Source: CAYXSX01 sp964467925
GTDB lineage: Bacteria; Pseudomonadota; Alphaproteobacteria; Micavibrionales; Micavibrionaceae
Direction of reading: 5' to 3'
DNA: 64,000 bases
Assembly (NCBI GenBank): GCA_964467925.1
Contig: CAYXSX010000003.1
Span: 62,001-126,000 of the forward strand
Within the stretch, counting starts at the first letter, position 1. Each line of letters starts with the position of its first letter. Positions 8,097 to 15,274 of the stretch are shown here, one piece after another. Under the pieces are notes generated by a model. That model ran no database searches. It was given only the letters and a program-made list of their open reading frames with translations, and was not told the DNA's origin. The position numbers and the translations under genes are program-made.

Positions 8097-9743
8097 ATGA
8101 GTGCTAAAGACGTACAACTGGGCGGCGACGCCCGCGAGGAAATGTTGCAGGGGATTAACATCCTCGCCAACGCGGTAAAAGTGACACTGGGTCCCAAGGG
8201 CCGCAATGTCGTGATTGAAAAAAGCTTCGGCTCCCCTCGCACCACAAAAGACGGTGTGACGGTCGCCAAGGAAATCCAGCTGAAAAACAAACAGCAAAAT
8301 ATCGGCGCGCAGCTTATGAAGGAAGTGGCCTCCAAGGCTAACGACCATGCCGGTGACGGCACGACGACCGCGACCGTTCTGGCGCAGGCCATCGCCCGTG
8401 AAGGCGTGAAGGCCGTTTCTGCCGGACGCAACCCGATGGATTTGAAGCGCGGTATTGATCTGGCCGTTTTGAAAGTTGTTGAAGACCTTGCCAAGCGCGC
8501 CAAGAAAATCAAGGGTAGCGAAGAGATCAAACAAGTCGGCACAATCTCCGCCAACGGCGAAACCGAGATCGGCGAAATGCTGGCCGAAGCCATGGGCAAG
8601 GTCGGCAATGAAGGCGTGATTACAGTGGAAGAAGCCAAATCGCTGCAAAGCGAGCTGGAAGTCGTGGAAGGCATGCAGTTCGACCGCGGTTACCTGTCTC
8701 CCTATTTCATCACCGATGCCGACAAGATGCAGGCCGTTCTTGAGAACCCTTACATCCTTCTGCACGAAGCCAAGCTTTCCAACCTGCAGGCGATGCTTCC
8801 CATTCTGGAAGCGGCTGTACAATCCGGCCGTCCGCTGTTGATCGTTGCCGAAGATGTCGAGGGCGAAGCCCTTGCCACGCTGGTGGTGAACAAGCTGCGC
8901 GGCGGTTTGAAAATCGCTGCTGTTAAGGCTCCGGGCTTTGGCGACCGCCGCAAGGCGATGCTGGAGGATATGGCCATTCTGACCGGCGGTCAGGTTATTT
9001 CCGAAGACCTTGGCATCAAGCTTGAGAATGTAACGCTCGATATGCTTGGCACCGCGAAAAAAGTGACCATCACCAAGGAAGACACGACCGTTGTCGACGG
9101 TGCGGGCACGAAGAAGGACATCGAGGCGCGCTGCAAGCAAATCCGCGCGCAGATTGAGGAAACTTCTTCCGACTACGACAAGGAAAAACTGCAGGAGCGT
9201 CTGGCGAAACTGGCCGGCGGCGTTGCGGTTCTTCGCGTTGGCGGCGCTACCGAAGTTGAGGTGAAAGAGCGTAAAGACCGCGTTGACGACGCGCTTCACG
9301 CCACCCGCGCGGCCGTTGAGGAAGGTATTATTCCCGGCGGCGGTACGGCGCTTCTGTACGCCACGAAAGTGCTGGAAAACCTGAAGGGTGATAATGACGA
9401 CCAGAATGTCGGCATCAATATCATCCGCCGTGCGATCCAGGCACCGATCCGTCAGATTGCCGAAAATGCGGGTGCCGAGGGCTCCGTGATCGTTGGCAAG
9501 CTGCTGGATCAGAAAGACACCAATTTCGGCTACGACGCACAGGAAGGCGCGTTCAAGGACCTTGTGAAGGCCGGTATCATCGACCCCGTCAAGGTTGTGC
9601 GTACCGCGCTTCAGGATGCGGCCTCCGTTTCCTCCCTGCTGATCACCACCGAGGCGATCATCACCGATGCCCCGCAGGATGAAAAATCAGGCGGCGATAT
9701 GGCCGGTATGGGTGGCATGGGCGGTATGGGCGGCATGATGTAA
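8097..9743 (+). CDS. groEL: Chaperonin GroEL
   Basis: A 548-residue ATP-driven tetradecameric folding chamber, full length for the family. Visible signatures are VTLGPKGRNVVIEKSFG, the ATP-site motif AGDGTTTATVLAQAI, VGGATEVEVKERKDRVDDA, and the C-terminal GGM repeat tail ending GMM. AAGGA precedes the ATG. It is followed by a strong intrinsic terminator, so the operon has two genes. A single groEL copy is seen in this window. Confidence 0.99.
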   Translation: MSAKDVQLGGDAREEMLQGINILANAVKVTLGPKGRNVVIEKSFGSPRTTKDGVTVAKEIQLKNKQQNIGAQLMKEVASKANDHAGDGTTTATVLAQAIAREGVKAVSAGRNPMDLKRGIDLAVLKVVEDLAKRAKKIKGSEEIKQVGTISANGETEIGEMLAEAMGKVGNEGVITVEEAKSLQSELEVVEGMQFDRGYLSPYFITDADKMQAVLENPYILLHEAKLSNLQAMLPILEAAVQSGRPLLIVAEDVEGEALATLVVNKLRGGLKIAAVKAPGFGDRRKAMLEDMAILTGGQVISEDLGIKLENVTLDMLGTAKKVTITKEDTTVVDGAGTKKDIEARCKQIRAQIEETSSDYDKEKLQERLAKLAGGVAVLRVGGATEVEVKERKDRVDDALHATRAAVEEGIIPGGGTALLYATKVLENLKGDNDDQNVGINIIRRAIQAPIRQIAENAGAEGSVIVGKLLDQKDTNFGYDAQEGAFKDLVKAGIIDPVKVVRTALQDAASVSSLLITTEAIITDAPQDEKSGGDMAGMGGMGGMGGMM

Positions 9744-9779
9744 GCCGCGCTTGCACCCCCAAGCGTTATAAAATATAAG

Positions 9780-9816
9780 AAGGCCGCGTACGGATGAATG
9801 TATGCGGCCTTTTTTT
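9780..9816 (+). terminator. Rho-independent terminator of groESL
   Basis: AAGGCCGC (9780-9787) pairs with GCGGCCTT (9804-9811) around a 16-base loop and runs into a T tract ending at 9816. It lies 36 bases past the groEL stop. Confidence 0.85.
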
Positions 9817-9817
9817 G

Positions 9818-9844
9818 TTGACATTTTCCGTATTTTTTCATAAT
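9818..9844 (+). promoter_or_regulatory. Putative sigma-70 promoter for the 9878 gene
   Basis: TTGACA at 9818-9823 is perfect. CATAAT at 9839-9844 gives a 15-base spacer, slightly short. It sits directly after the groEL terminator and 34 bases before the proposed TTG start. Confidence 0.45.
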
Positions 9845-9877
9845 TATTTACAAATTTTACTGAGTAGGGGAACGAAA

Positions 9878-10387
9878 TTGATAGGAACTGCAGAAAAAAC
9901 GGATTTACCTGATTTAGTAAGTCACTTCAATTTTGCTTTGCAGCAGGTAGTGGAATACGATCCTGTGAGTTGGAATGGTATGTCGTTTCTTTCAACTGTG
10001 ATAGGGAAAGACTTCTATACTTTGAGATCGTTTGATGGGCAGGAACGGCACTGGGTTAGCTATACTCTTCAGGCTTCTCCGGATATTCCGGAATCGGCTC
10101 TTTGGGCACCTCGTTGGTGGGGAGCTAACGTTCCTGAAATCGGCCCTCATTTTTACCGAAGCGCTATTGCTCAAGATCCGCGTCCACCCGAAAGTGCCTT
10201 GGACCCAAGATTAAGTGGGGCAGCAATAATCTTAAGCGAAGGGGATGCTACGTTTTCTACGCCTAATGCAGAGCTGTTCACTTACGTTATGGAGGGGCAT
10301 ATCTTTGTCAGAGAAACCTTCTTCAATCTAGATGGCACGCGTAGAAATACGATGGAATTCGTGGGGATACCCAAAATTGATGCCTAA
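9878..10387 (+). CDS. Hypothetical protein, 169 aa
   Basis: No recognisable family. It is soluble, aromatic-rich and acidic, with segments YDPVSWNGMSFLS, HWVSYTLQASPDIP and ELFTYVMEGHIFVRE. A start at 9794 would fall inside the groEL terminator. TTG at 9878 has AGGGG eight bases upstream and follows a credible promoter, so I use it. The gene is visibly more AT-rich than groEL and is convergent with the acyltransferase gene, three bases away. Together with the XRE/acyltransferase pair it may be a small acquired block. Confidence 0.6.
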   Translation: MIGTAEKTDLPDLVSHFNFALQQVVEYDPVSWNGMSFLSTVIGKDFYTLRSFDGQERHWVSYTLQASPDIPESALWAPRWWGANVPEIGPHFYRSAIAQDPRPPESALDPRLSGAAIILSEGDATFSTPNAELFTYVMEGHIFVRETFFNLDGTRRNTMEFVGIPKIDA

Positions 10388-10390
10388 TAT

Positions 10391-11419
10391 CTAAGAGCCA
10401 CCGAGGCTTATTTGGATGGTTTCCAATTGTTTGCTTTTATGTGGCTGAAACCCTCGTTTATACTCATCCATTCCTGGTGTTTCCGATCCACCAAGGCACA
10501 TAAATTTTCCTCCCTGCCCCAAAATGGATTCCGCAGTTTTTATTATAAGGAATGTTCCTAGATTTGTGATTTTTCGATCTGAGACCTGTGAAGCAAATAA
10601 ATTTGCAGCCCTAGACTGATTGTAAGGGGGTTCCCATATGGAAAAACCGTGCACTACACCACCAAAAATAACTTTAAGACCCAGAAGACCTAGGTCGGGT
10701 CTTTGAGCAATTTCAATGAGTTTAAGAAAATAGTCGGGTGGGATCTTTTTTTCGTAACCTTCAAAATATTTGGAGTTGTGGGCCTCCCATTCTCCTGAAA
10801 GTACTTCTAAAAGGGCCTGGTCCTTTCTAAAATCAATGGGTTCTACTGTGGCTTTCTCGCGCTTGGTAAAAATATTGTAGGTGCGGCGCAGCCTTTCATA
10901 GTGTTTACCTGCTCTACTTTTAAGCGCATCAGTTGAAATAGTATGGACAGGAAAAGTCCAATCCAGAGTATCTTCTGTGACCTTGGTTGCTGTTATGCCG
11001 CGGGCTGCGCAAGCAAAGTCTAGAAGGTTTGTTTTTCCTTCTCTTTCGTAGACCCTGCCAATCTGCATCTTCATTCCTAAATGCGCTATATTTTCTAAAA
11101 AACCAATAAGCATTTTCCCTGGATTGGCCCCAAAGGGAGGAAAGATAAGCACTGTGTCGTCTTTATTAGGGTGTAGGCAAAAAACCATAGTTGTATCACC
11201 TTCTGCACATTTATGCAGCCACAGGCCCCTGCGCCCTGTTAAGCCGTAATAAGTGGGTGATAGCGAATAAGGATCTTCCGTAGTAGGGTCTAAAAAGGCA
11301 GCTTTGAGTTCGGTTTTGAGGTCATCAAAACTAAGCTTGCGTATATAAGGCAGATTTCTCATAGCATGGAAAAACGCCTCTTCTTTCGAGGTCACAAAGC
11401 TTGCAGTGCTCGCATTCAT
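10391..11419 (-). CDS. DUF2156/GNAT-like acyltransferase
   Basis: A 342-residue soluble protein. The C-terminal half resembles the GNAT-fold domain of DUF2156 / phosphatidylglycerol lysyltransferase-type proteins. It has a substrate-binding strand VIFGGVVHGFSIWEPP, a helix LGTFLIIKTAESILGQG and the closing block FMCLGGSETPGMDEYKRGF, close to the family's LGGSE...L..FK signature. No membrane domain is present, so a lipid flippase role is unlikely. It starts three bases after the XRE regulator in the same direction, which implies one operon under that regulator. The substrate is unknown. Confidence 0.65.
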   Translation of the reverse strand: MNASTASFVTSKEEAFFHAMRNLPYIRKLSFDDLKTELKAAFLDPTTEDPYSLSPTYYGLTGRRGLWLHKCAEGDTTMVFCLHPNKDDTVLIFPPFGANPGKMLIGFLENIAHLGMKMQIGRVYEREGKTNLLDFACAARGITATKVTEDTLDWTFPVHTISTDALKSRAGKHYERLRRTYNIFTKREKATVEPIDFRKDQALLEVLSGEWEAHNSKYFEGYEKKIPPDYFLKLIEIAQRPDLGLLGLKVIFGGVVHGFSIWEPPYNQSRAANLFASQVSDRKITNLGTFLIIKTAESILGQGGKFMCLGGSETPGMDEYKRGFQPHKSKQLETIQISLGGS

Positions 11420-11422
11420 AGC

Positions 11423-12052
11423 CTAGACCTTTTCAGCGTGATCCCAGATGAAGTTGAAGAATGTTTTCAGGCCTTGTGCAAAGAAAGGGTTGTCCAGTAT
11501 CAGTACGCGGAAATGGGGTTCTCTCAGGGTGAGTGCTATTTTTGAGTCATAAATGAAAACAGTATGCGGGCAAAAATATTCAGCCGGCATAGTTCTATAC
11601 CATTCTTTTGGGGCCAGATAATTATCTTCGGTGCTTTCAACGAGAATACGTTCTTTGATGCCTGCCTTGATCAGGCGTTCAATATGCATTTTTGTATAAT
11701 CGTAATCCGCCTTTTCTTCCGGGCTTACTTCATCCATGCCGAGAAGAAGGACTTCTCCGCCTCTTCCTGAAAGGGTGTGATAGATGTCGTCTTGCAATTG
11801 TTGAAGGCAGTTTCTTCCTTCCAGCACTTTTAGCCTGTCCTTGACCTTGCGGACCCCGGAATCATCCAGAAACTCCACATCTGCGTTATCAAAGGCCGCC
11901 TGAATTTTCGCAATCGTTTGGGAATTCGGCTGGTTGGTGCCGTTTTCAATTCGGGCAATGCCGGTTTGCGACAGGCCTGCCTGCGTCGCGAGGTCGCTCT
12001 GGCTCCATCCTAACAGCGCTCTGGCGGCGCGAATTTGTTCGATCGTGGGCAT
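11423..12052 (-). CDS. XRE-family regulator with C-terminal sensor-like domain
   Basis: 209 residues. Residues ~5-60 are a Cro/C1-type helix-turn-helix (RAARALLGWSQSDLATQAG, LSQTGIARIENGTNQP). Residues ~80-209 form an alpha/beta domain (EVLLLGMDEVSPEE, RILVESTEDNYLAP, VFIYDSKIALTLREP) resembling the effector-sensing domains of TrmB-like or phospholipase D-like regulators. Start supported by AAAGG seven bases upstream. It probably controls itself and the downstream acyltransferase; a short palindrome lies within its own promoter. Confidence 0.8.
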   Translation of the reverse strand: MPTIEQIRAARALLGWSQSDLATQAGLSQTGIARIENGTNQPNSQTIAKIQAAFDNADVEFLDDSGVRKVKDRLKVLEGRNCLQQLQDDIYHTLSGRGGEVLLLGMDEVSPEEKADYDYTKMHIERLIKAGIKERILVESTEDNYLAPKEWYRTMPAEYFCPHTVFIYDSKIALTLREPHFRVLILDNPFFAQGLKTFFNFIWDHAEKV

Positions 12053-12085
12053 ATTTTGGCCTTTATTGTATTAAAGAATTCATTT

Positions 12086-12114
12086 TCTATAATGCGTACA
12101 CGCAGCTTTGTCCA
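12086..12114 (-). promoter_or_regulatory. Promoter of the XRE gene with internal palindrome
   Basis: On the minus strand TGGACA (12114-12109) and TATAGA (12091-12086) are spaced by 17 bases. The spacer contains GCGT-AC-ACGC (12094-12103), a short palindrome that could be the regulator's own operator. Confidence 0.55.
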
Positions 12115-12175
12115 GTTCTTTTTTAGGGTGATAAATAAAAAAACACATTTTGTACACAAAAAACGTATTTTTTTG

Positions 12176-12204
12176 TTGACGCCCTTTTTTTCTTGTTATA
12201 TAAA
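12176..12204 (+). promoter_or_regulatory. Strong sigma-70-like promoter reading into a gene-free stretch
   Basis: TTGACG at 12176-12181 and TATAAA at 12199-12204 with a 17-base spacer. It is divergent from the XRE promoter. A/T arms ACAAAAAA (12156-12163) and TTTTTTTGT (12168-12176) flank its -35 region and could be a regulator site. No protein start is seen until 12449. Confidence 0.6.
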
Positions 12205-12210
12205 ATGAAC

Positions 12211-12356
12211 GAAAGTGCATATATTATACATAATCTTATAAAGCGCTCCGGCGCCGGATCGATTAAGTTTATGCGTTTTTGAATCCCCACACACGTAAAC
12301 TCACAGGGCTGGTTATCGTAGTAACGGTAACCGGCCCTTTCTTCCTCCGGGCTTTT
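12211..12356 (+). ncRNA. Candidate small RNA (~135-145 nt)
   Basis: The gene-free interval 12053-12448 contains a well-formed promoter at 12176-12204. About 100 bases later it has a strong hairpin: GGGCTGGTTATC pairs with GGTAACCGGCCC, allowing G-U pairs, at 12307-12337. An overlapping alternative 4-bp stem (12334-12337 with 12349-12352) presents TTTCTTCCTCC in its loop and ends in TTTT; UCCUCC could pair with ribosome binding sites. Upstream stretches AGTTTATG and CGTAAACT, and the 12-base palindrome TCCGGCGCCGGA (12247-12258), suggest further structure. I recognise no known RNA family. It could instead be the leader of the 12449 gene. Confidence 0.4.
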
Positions 12357-12448
12357 CATCATTAAATTTGCGGGCATTCTACCGCAGGTTGCCGAATGTG
12401 AAAGGCTTTTTTCTTGCGGCGGCGCTTTGCGGCGGCTATCACTGGATT

Positions 12449-13063
12449 ATGCACAAATCCTCCGCGCAAATAATAAGTATCGGCGTTTTTATTCTGGGCT
12501 TGGCCGCGATGGGGCTTGTGGCCTTCTGGGGCTATAGCCAATGGTCGGGGGGGCGCTCAGGGGAAGGCGCAGGAGCGGCGCAAGAGGAGAGCACTGATTC
12601 TCAAACGTCTTCCTCTTCCTCGCGGGGATTCTTTGACCGTTTTGGGGGGCTTGAAGTGGCCGGAGTCTGGGAAAGTGAAACGCAAGGGGAAGAAGCGCAG
12701 GGACGGACCACCTTTATCGCCTATGACCACGAAGGTCAGCCCGCCTATGATCTCTATTTCGTTCCTCGGGAGCCTGGCCAGCCGGTTTATTACGTGCGCG
12801 GCACTTATGAGTATGACAGGGAGTTAGACGAGCTGCGCCTTACGCCGCGTCAGGATATGGGCACGCCGGAGAATCATACCGAACGGATCATGAAGCATCT
12901 GGGAATGCGCCCCTATGCGGTAAAAATCCGCAAAGGGAAAAGTGATTCGATGATCTGGGTCCCGCAAAAACCCCGCGGTCATATTGACCGCACGCATCCC
13001 CTCTTTGCCTATATGCATGTACCCAAAGAGGGGCAGATCATATGGCATAAGCCGCAGCGTTAA
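12449..13063 (+). CDS. Single-pass membrane-anchored hypothetical protein (204 aa)
   Basis: Residues ~7-28 (IISIGVFILGLAAMGLVAFWGY) form a signal-anchor. They are followed by a Ser/Glu/Gly-rich linker and a soluble domain of ~140 residues with a repeated theme of substituted beta strands (GRTTFIAYDHEGQPAYDLYFV, RGTYEYDRELDELRLTP). I recognise no family. The ATG at 12449 is preferred; GTG at 12398 or TTG at 12368 would extend it with an extra hydrophobic stretch, and no start has a good ribosome site. It ends 26 bases before mutM and probably shares its transcript. Confidence 0.6.
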   Translation: MHKSSAQIISIGVFILGLAAMGLVAFWGYSQWSGGRSGEGAGAAQEESTDSQTSSSSSRGFFDRFGGLEVAGVWESETQGEEAQGRTTFIAYDHEGQPAYDLYFVPREPGQPVYYVRGTYEYDRELDELRLTPRQDMGTPENHTERIMKHLGMRPYAVKIRKGKSDSMIWVPQKPRGHIDRTHPLFAYMHVPKEGQIIWHKPQR

Positions 13064-13089
13064 GGGCACAGGAGCCGACAAGCAAAACC

Positions 13090-13923
13090 ATGCCCGAATT
13101 ACCCGAAGTAGAGACAGTGCGCCGCGGCATCGAAAAGGCCGCGCTGGGGAAGATTATAAAATCCGTTCAGGTAAACCGGCGCGATCTACGCTTTCCCTTG
13201 CCCGAAAATTTTGAAAAAACGCTGGCGGGGCGAAAAATAGAATCGCTGGCGCGGCGGGGGAAATACGCGCTTATGTTTTTATCCGGCGGATCTGTGATGG
13301 TGCTCCATTTGGGAATGTCTGGGCGAATCCATATCTATGGGGGTGGGGATGCTTACTCTCCGCTCAAACACGATCACGTTGTTTTTATACTGGAGGACGG
13401 TACAAGGCTTGTCTTCCAAGACCCGCGCCGATTCGGTTACATTTTATTGATCTCGCGGGAAGGCTGGCAGGAATGTGCGCCCTTCGCCCTGATGGGACCG
13501 GAGCCGCTTGGTAATGATTTTAACGGCCCCGCCCTGCTGGCACGGCTTACGGGGAAACGCACGCCGCTAAAAGCGGCCCTGCTGGACCAGAACGTTGTGG
13601 CGGGCCTTGGTAATATATATGTCTGCGAAGCGCTTTATAGGTCGAGGCTGAATCCCGAACGATTGGGAGAGAGCGTTACGGACAAAGAGGCAGAGCGGCT
13701 TGTCGCATGCATTCGTGATGTTTTGAATGATGCGATTGCCGCAGGAGGATCAACCTTGCGTGATTACCAAAAGACGGATGGCTCGCTGGGGTATTTCCAG
13801 TACAGTTTTTCGGTCTATGACCGGGAAGGCGATGTTTGTGCCGACAAGGGTTGTGGCGGGGTAATCCGGCGTATCGTTCAGGCTGGGCGTTCCACATTCT
13901 ATTGCGCTTCGTGTCAGAAATAG
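13090..13923 (+). CDS. mutM: Formamidopyrimidine-DNA glycosylase MutM (Fpg)
   Basis: Excises 8-oxoguanine and ring-opened purines and nicks the abasic site. The N terminus PELPEVETVRRG supplies the catalytic Pro and Glu after Met removal. RRGKYALM holds the conserved lysine, and FQDPRRFG and LGNIYVCEALYRSRL are family blocks. The C-terminal zinc finger has four Cys, the first pair spaced C-x4-C (CADKGC) instead of the usual C-x2-C, then C-x2-C near the end (CASC). At 277 residues it is full length. Confidence 0.97.
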   Translation: MPELPEVETVRRGIEKAALGKIIKSVQVNRRDLRFPLPENFEKTLAGRKIESLARRGKYALMFLSGGSVMVLHLGMSGRIHIYGGGDAYSPLKHDHVVFILEDGTRLVFQDPRRFGYILLISREGWQECAPFALMGPEPLGNDFNGPALLARLTGKRTPLKAALLDQNVVAGLGNIYVCEALYRSRLNPERLGESVTDKEAERLVACIRDVLNDAIAAGGSTLRDYQKTDGSLGYFQYSFSVYDREGDVCADKGCGGVIRRIVQAGRSTFYCASCQK

Positions 13924-13937
13924 GGCAGGGTATTGTT

Positions 13938-14312
13938 ATGAAGATTCTGAAATCCGTTCTGCCTTTTTTCATGACACTGGTTTTGATGACCGTTTTGCCG
14001 TCCTTGGCGCATGCGGAGACGAAGTTTTTCGAAAGCCTGCCCGATGTGCCGATCATGCAGGGGCTGGAGGAGCTTTCCGAGTTCGATATTTCCTATGACA
14101 AGCCGCAGGGGCGTATCACCGAATCGCTGGCGGCCATGGGCGATAACATAAGCGATAGCAAAGTGATCAGCTTTTATGCCGCAACTCTGCCGCAGTTGGG
14201 ATGGAAACGCATCAACGATACCGTCTATGAGCGGGGCGACGAGCATCTGGAATTTAAAATAGACAGCGAGCGCGGGCACAAGTTTTTGCGCGTGATGGTC
14301 CGTCCGCGCTAG
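13938..14312 (+). CDS. Small exported protein, unknown function (124 aa)
   Basis: Begins with a Sec signal peptide (basic KILK, a hydrophobic core, likely cleavage after AHA near residue 26). The ~98-residue mature part contains FYAATLPQLGWKRINDTVYERGDEHLEF, in two stretches of a mixed fold that recalls small periplasmic proteins found next to metabolic genes; I cannot name the family. It follows mutM by 14 bases with AGGG upstream, so the two are probably co-transcribed. Confidence 0.75.
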   Translation: MKILKSVLPFFMTLVLMTVLPSLAHAETKFFESLPDVPIMQGLEELSEFDISYDKPQGRITESLAAMGDNISDSKVISFYAATLPQLGWKRINDTVYERGDEHLEFKIDSERGHKFLRVMVRPR

Positions 14313-14373
14313 ACCTCGTGTTTTTGAGGTAAAAAGCGGGGTCAAAAATAAGGCGGAAATTTTCAAGAATTAC

Positions 14374-14403
14374 TTGACAAAACGCCGCTCCGCAGCGTAA
14401 TAC
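14374..14403 (+). promoter_or_regulatory. Putative rpsT promoter
   Basis: TTGACA at 14374-14379 and TAATAC at 14398-14403 with an 18-base spacer. It predicts a leader of about 100 nt ahead of rpsT. Confidence 0.5.
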
Positions 14404-14432
14404 TGCCCGATCCTCGGGTTGGGGATAAGTTG

Positions 14433-14468
14433 AAAACGCCGCAGACACAATGTTATTGCCGCGTTTTT
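14433..14468 (+). terminator. Terminator-like hairpin in the rpsT leader
   Basis: AAAACGCCGCA (14433-14443) pairs with TGCCGCGTTTT (14457-14467) with one internal mismatch and a 13-base loop. It is followed by T-rich sequence (TTTTTGTTTT). It lies between the proposed rpsT promoter and start codon. It is either an attenuator of rpsT or the terminator of the upstream mutM transcript. Confidence 0.5.
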
Positions 14469-14513
14469 GTTTTAGAAATTTGAAATTAAAATAGAAAATA
14501 AGGTTCGTTCAAT

Positions 14514-14774
14514 ATGGCCAATCATGCTTCTGCAAGAAAACGCGTACGTCGTAACGAGAGTCGCGCAGCAATTAATAAAAACCGCGTTAGCCGGATTCGC
14601 ACTTTCTTGAAAAAAGTTGAAGCTGCGATTGCCGGTGGTGATTCTAAAACAGCACAAGAAGCTCTTAAAAATGCCCAGCCGGAAATCGCCCGCGGCGTTT
14701 CCAAAGGGGTTATGCACAAGAATACAGCAGCGCGTAAAATCTCTCGTTTGAGTGCCCGAATTAAGGCCCTTTAA
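14514..14774 (+). CDS. rpsT: 30S ribosomal protein S20
   Basis: An 86-residue, strongly basic primary binder of 16S rRNA. The sequence starts MANHASARKRVRRNESRAA and carries NKNRVSRIRTFLKKVEAAI and KGVMHKNTAARKISRLSARI, matching S20 along its length. It lies directly upstream of dnaA, a conserved arrangement in alphaproteobacteria. A weak stem (14763-14770 with 14776-14783) overlaps the stop codon and may help terminate. Confidence 0.97.
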   Translation: MANHASARKRVRRNESRAAINKNRVSRIRTFLKKVEAAIAGGDSKTAQEALKNAQPEIARGVSKGVMHKNTAARKISRLSARIKAL

Positions 14775-15274
14775 GAGGGTCTTTCCCGGTACGAATTATC
14801 AGTAGTATCGTTAACAAAAAACTATAAAATTCAGCGTCTTACTTTCCCTCATCAGCCCAAGGTTTGTGAGGGTTTCGCGCTGGCACATTACAGAGACGAT
14901 TAAAAAATTTCTTTTTTTATTTTCTTGATTTGTTCCGATTGCATCCCCAACATTTTTTGTTATAAGCTCTCCTCTGTTGCCGATCGAAAAGAAGTATTCA
15001 GGACGGTTCGCAAAATGCACATCAGGGTATGTTTGCCTGTGCATTAAAGGGGAAGGCGCATCTTTTAGCGTTTATACATGTGTGGGTTGTTTCCTGATGT
15101 ATGCGTTTAACGGGGCCTCAATTTAAAAAGCAGATTTGAAACCAAGACATGCTTGCTGTCATGCAGTCGGCAAACCCTGTTCTTATGCCTTTTTTGGCTC
15201 GAACATTCGTTTTTTCAAATGGCTTTGGGATAACAAAGTAAAAAACAATTATAAAAAAGTGGAGAGTACTAAAA
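14775..15274 (+). other. 500-bp gene-free dnaA upstream region
   Basis: I find no credible gene here. Visible elements: an inverted repeat CCCTCA/TGAGGG (14846-14851, 14867-14872); an AT-rich tract 14904-14935; a possible promoter TTGCAT-N16-TATAAG (14939-14966); and a perfect 8-bp inverted repeat AATGCACA/TGTGCATT (15014-15021, 15038-15045). No canonical DnaA box (TTATNCACA) is present; TTATACATG at about 15072-15080 matches seven of nine bases. It is more likely a long regulatory leader of dnaA than oriC. Confidence 0.5.

Noticed and set aside
8076..9299. 407-codon open frame antisense to groEL
   Set aside because: It mirrors the groEL coding pattern, has no ribosome site, and its product shows no family features; long antisense frames are common opposite GC-biased genes.
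12123..12377. 84-codon minus-strand frame in the gap between XRE and the membrane protein
   Set aside because: It runs backwards through the strong promoter and hairpin of the candidate RNA, and has a low-complexity Lys/Tyr-rich end.
14811..15044. 77-codon minus-strand frame upstream of dnaA
   Set aside because: No ribosome site, no family, lies in AT-rich regulatory DNA.
14775..15274. oriC next to dnaA
   Set aside because: No canonical DnaA boxes, only one 7-of-9 match; alphaproteobacterial origins often lie elsewhere. Kept as a regulatory region.
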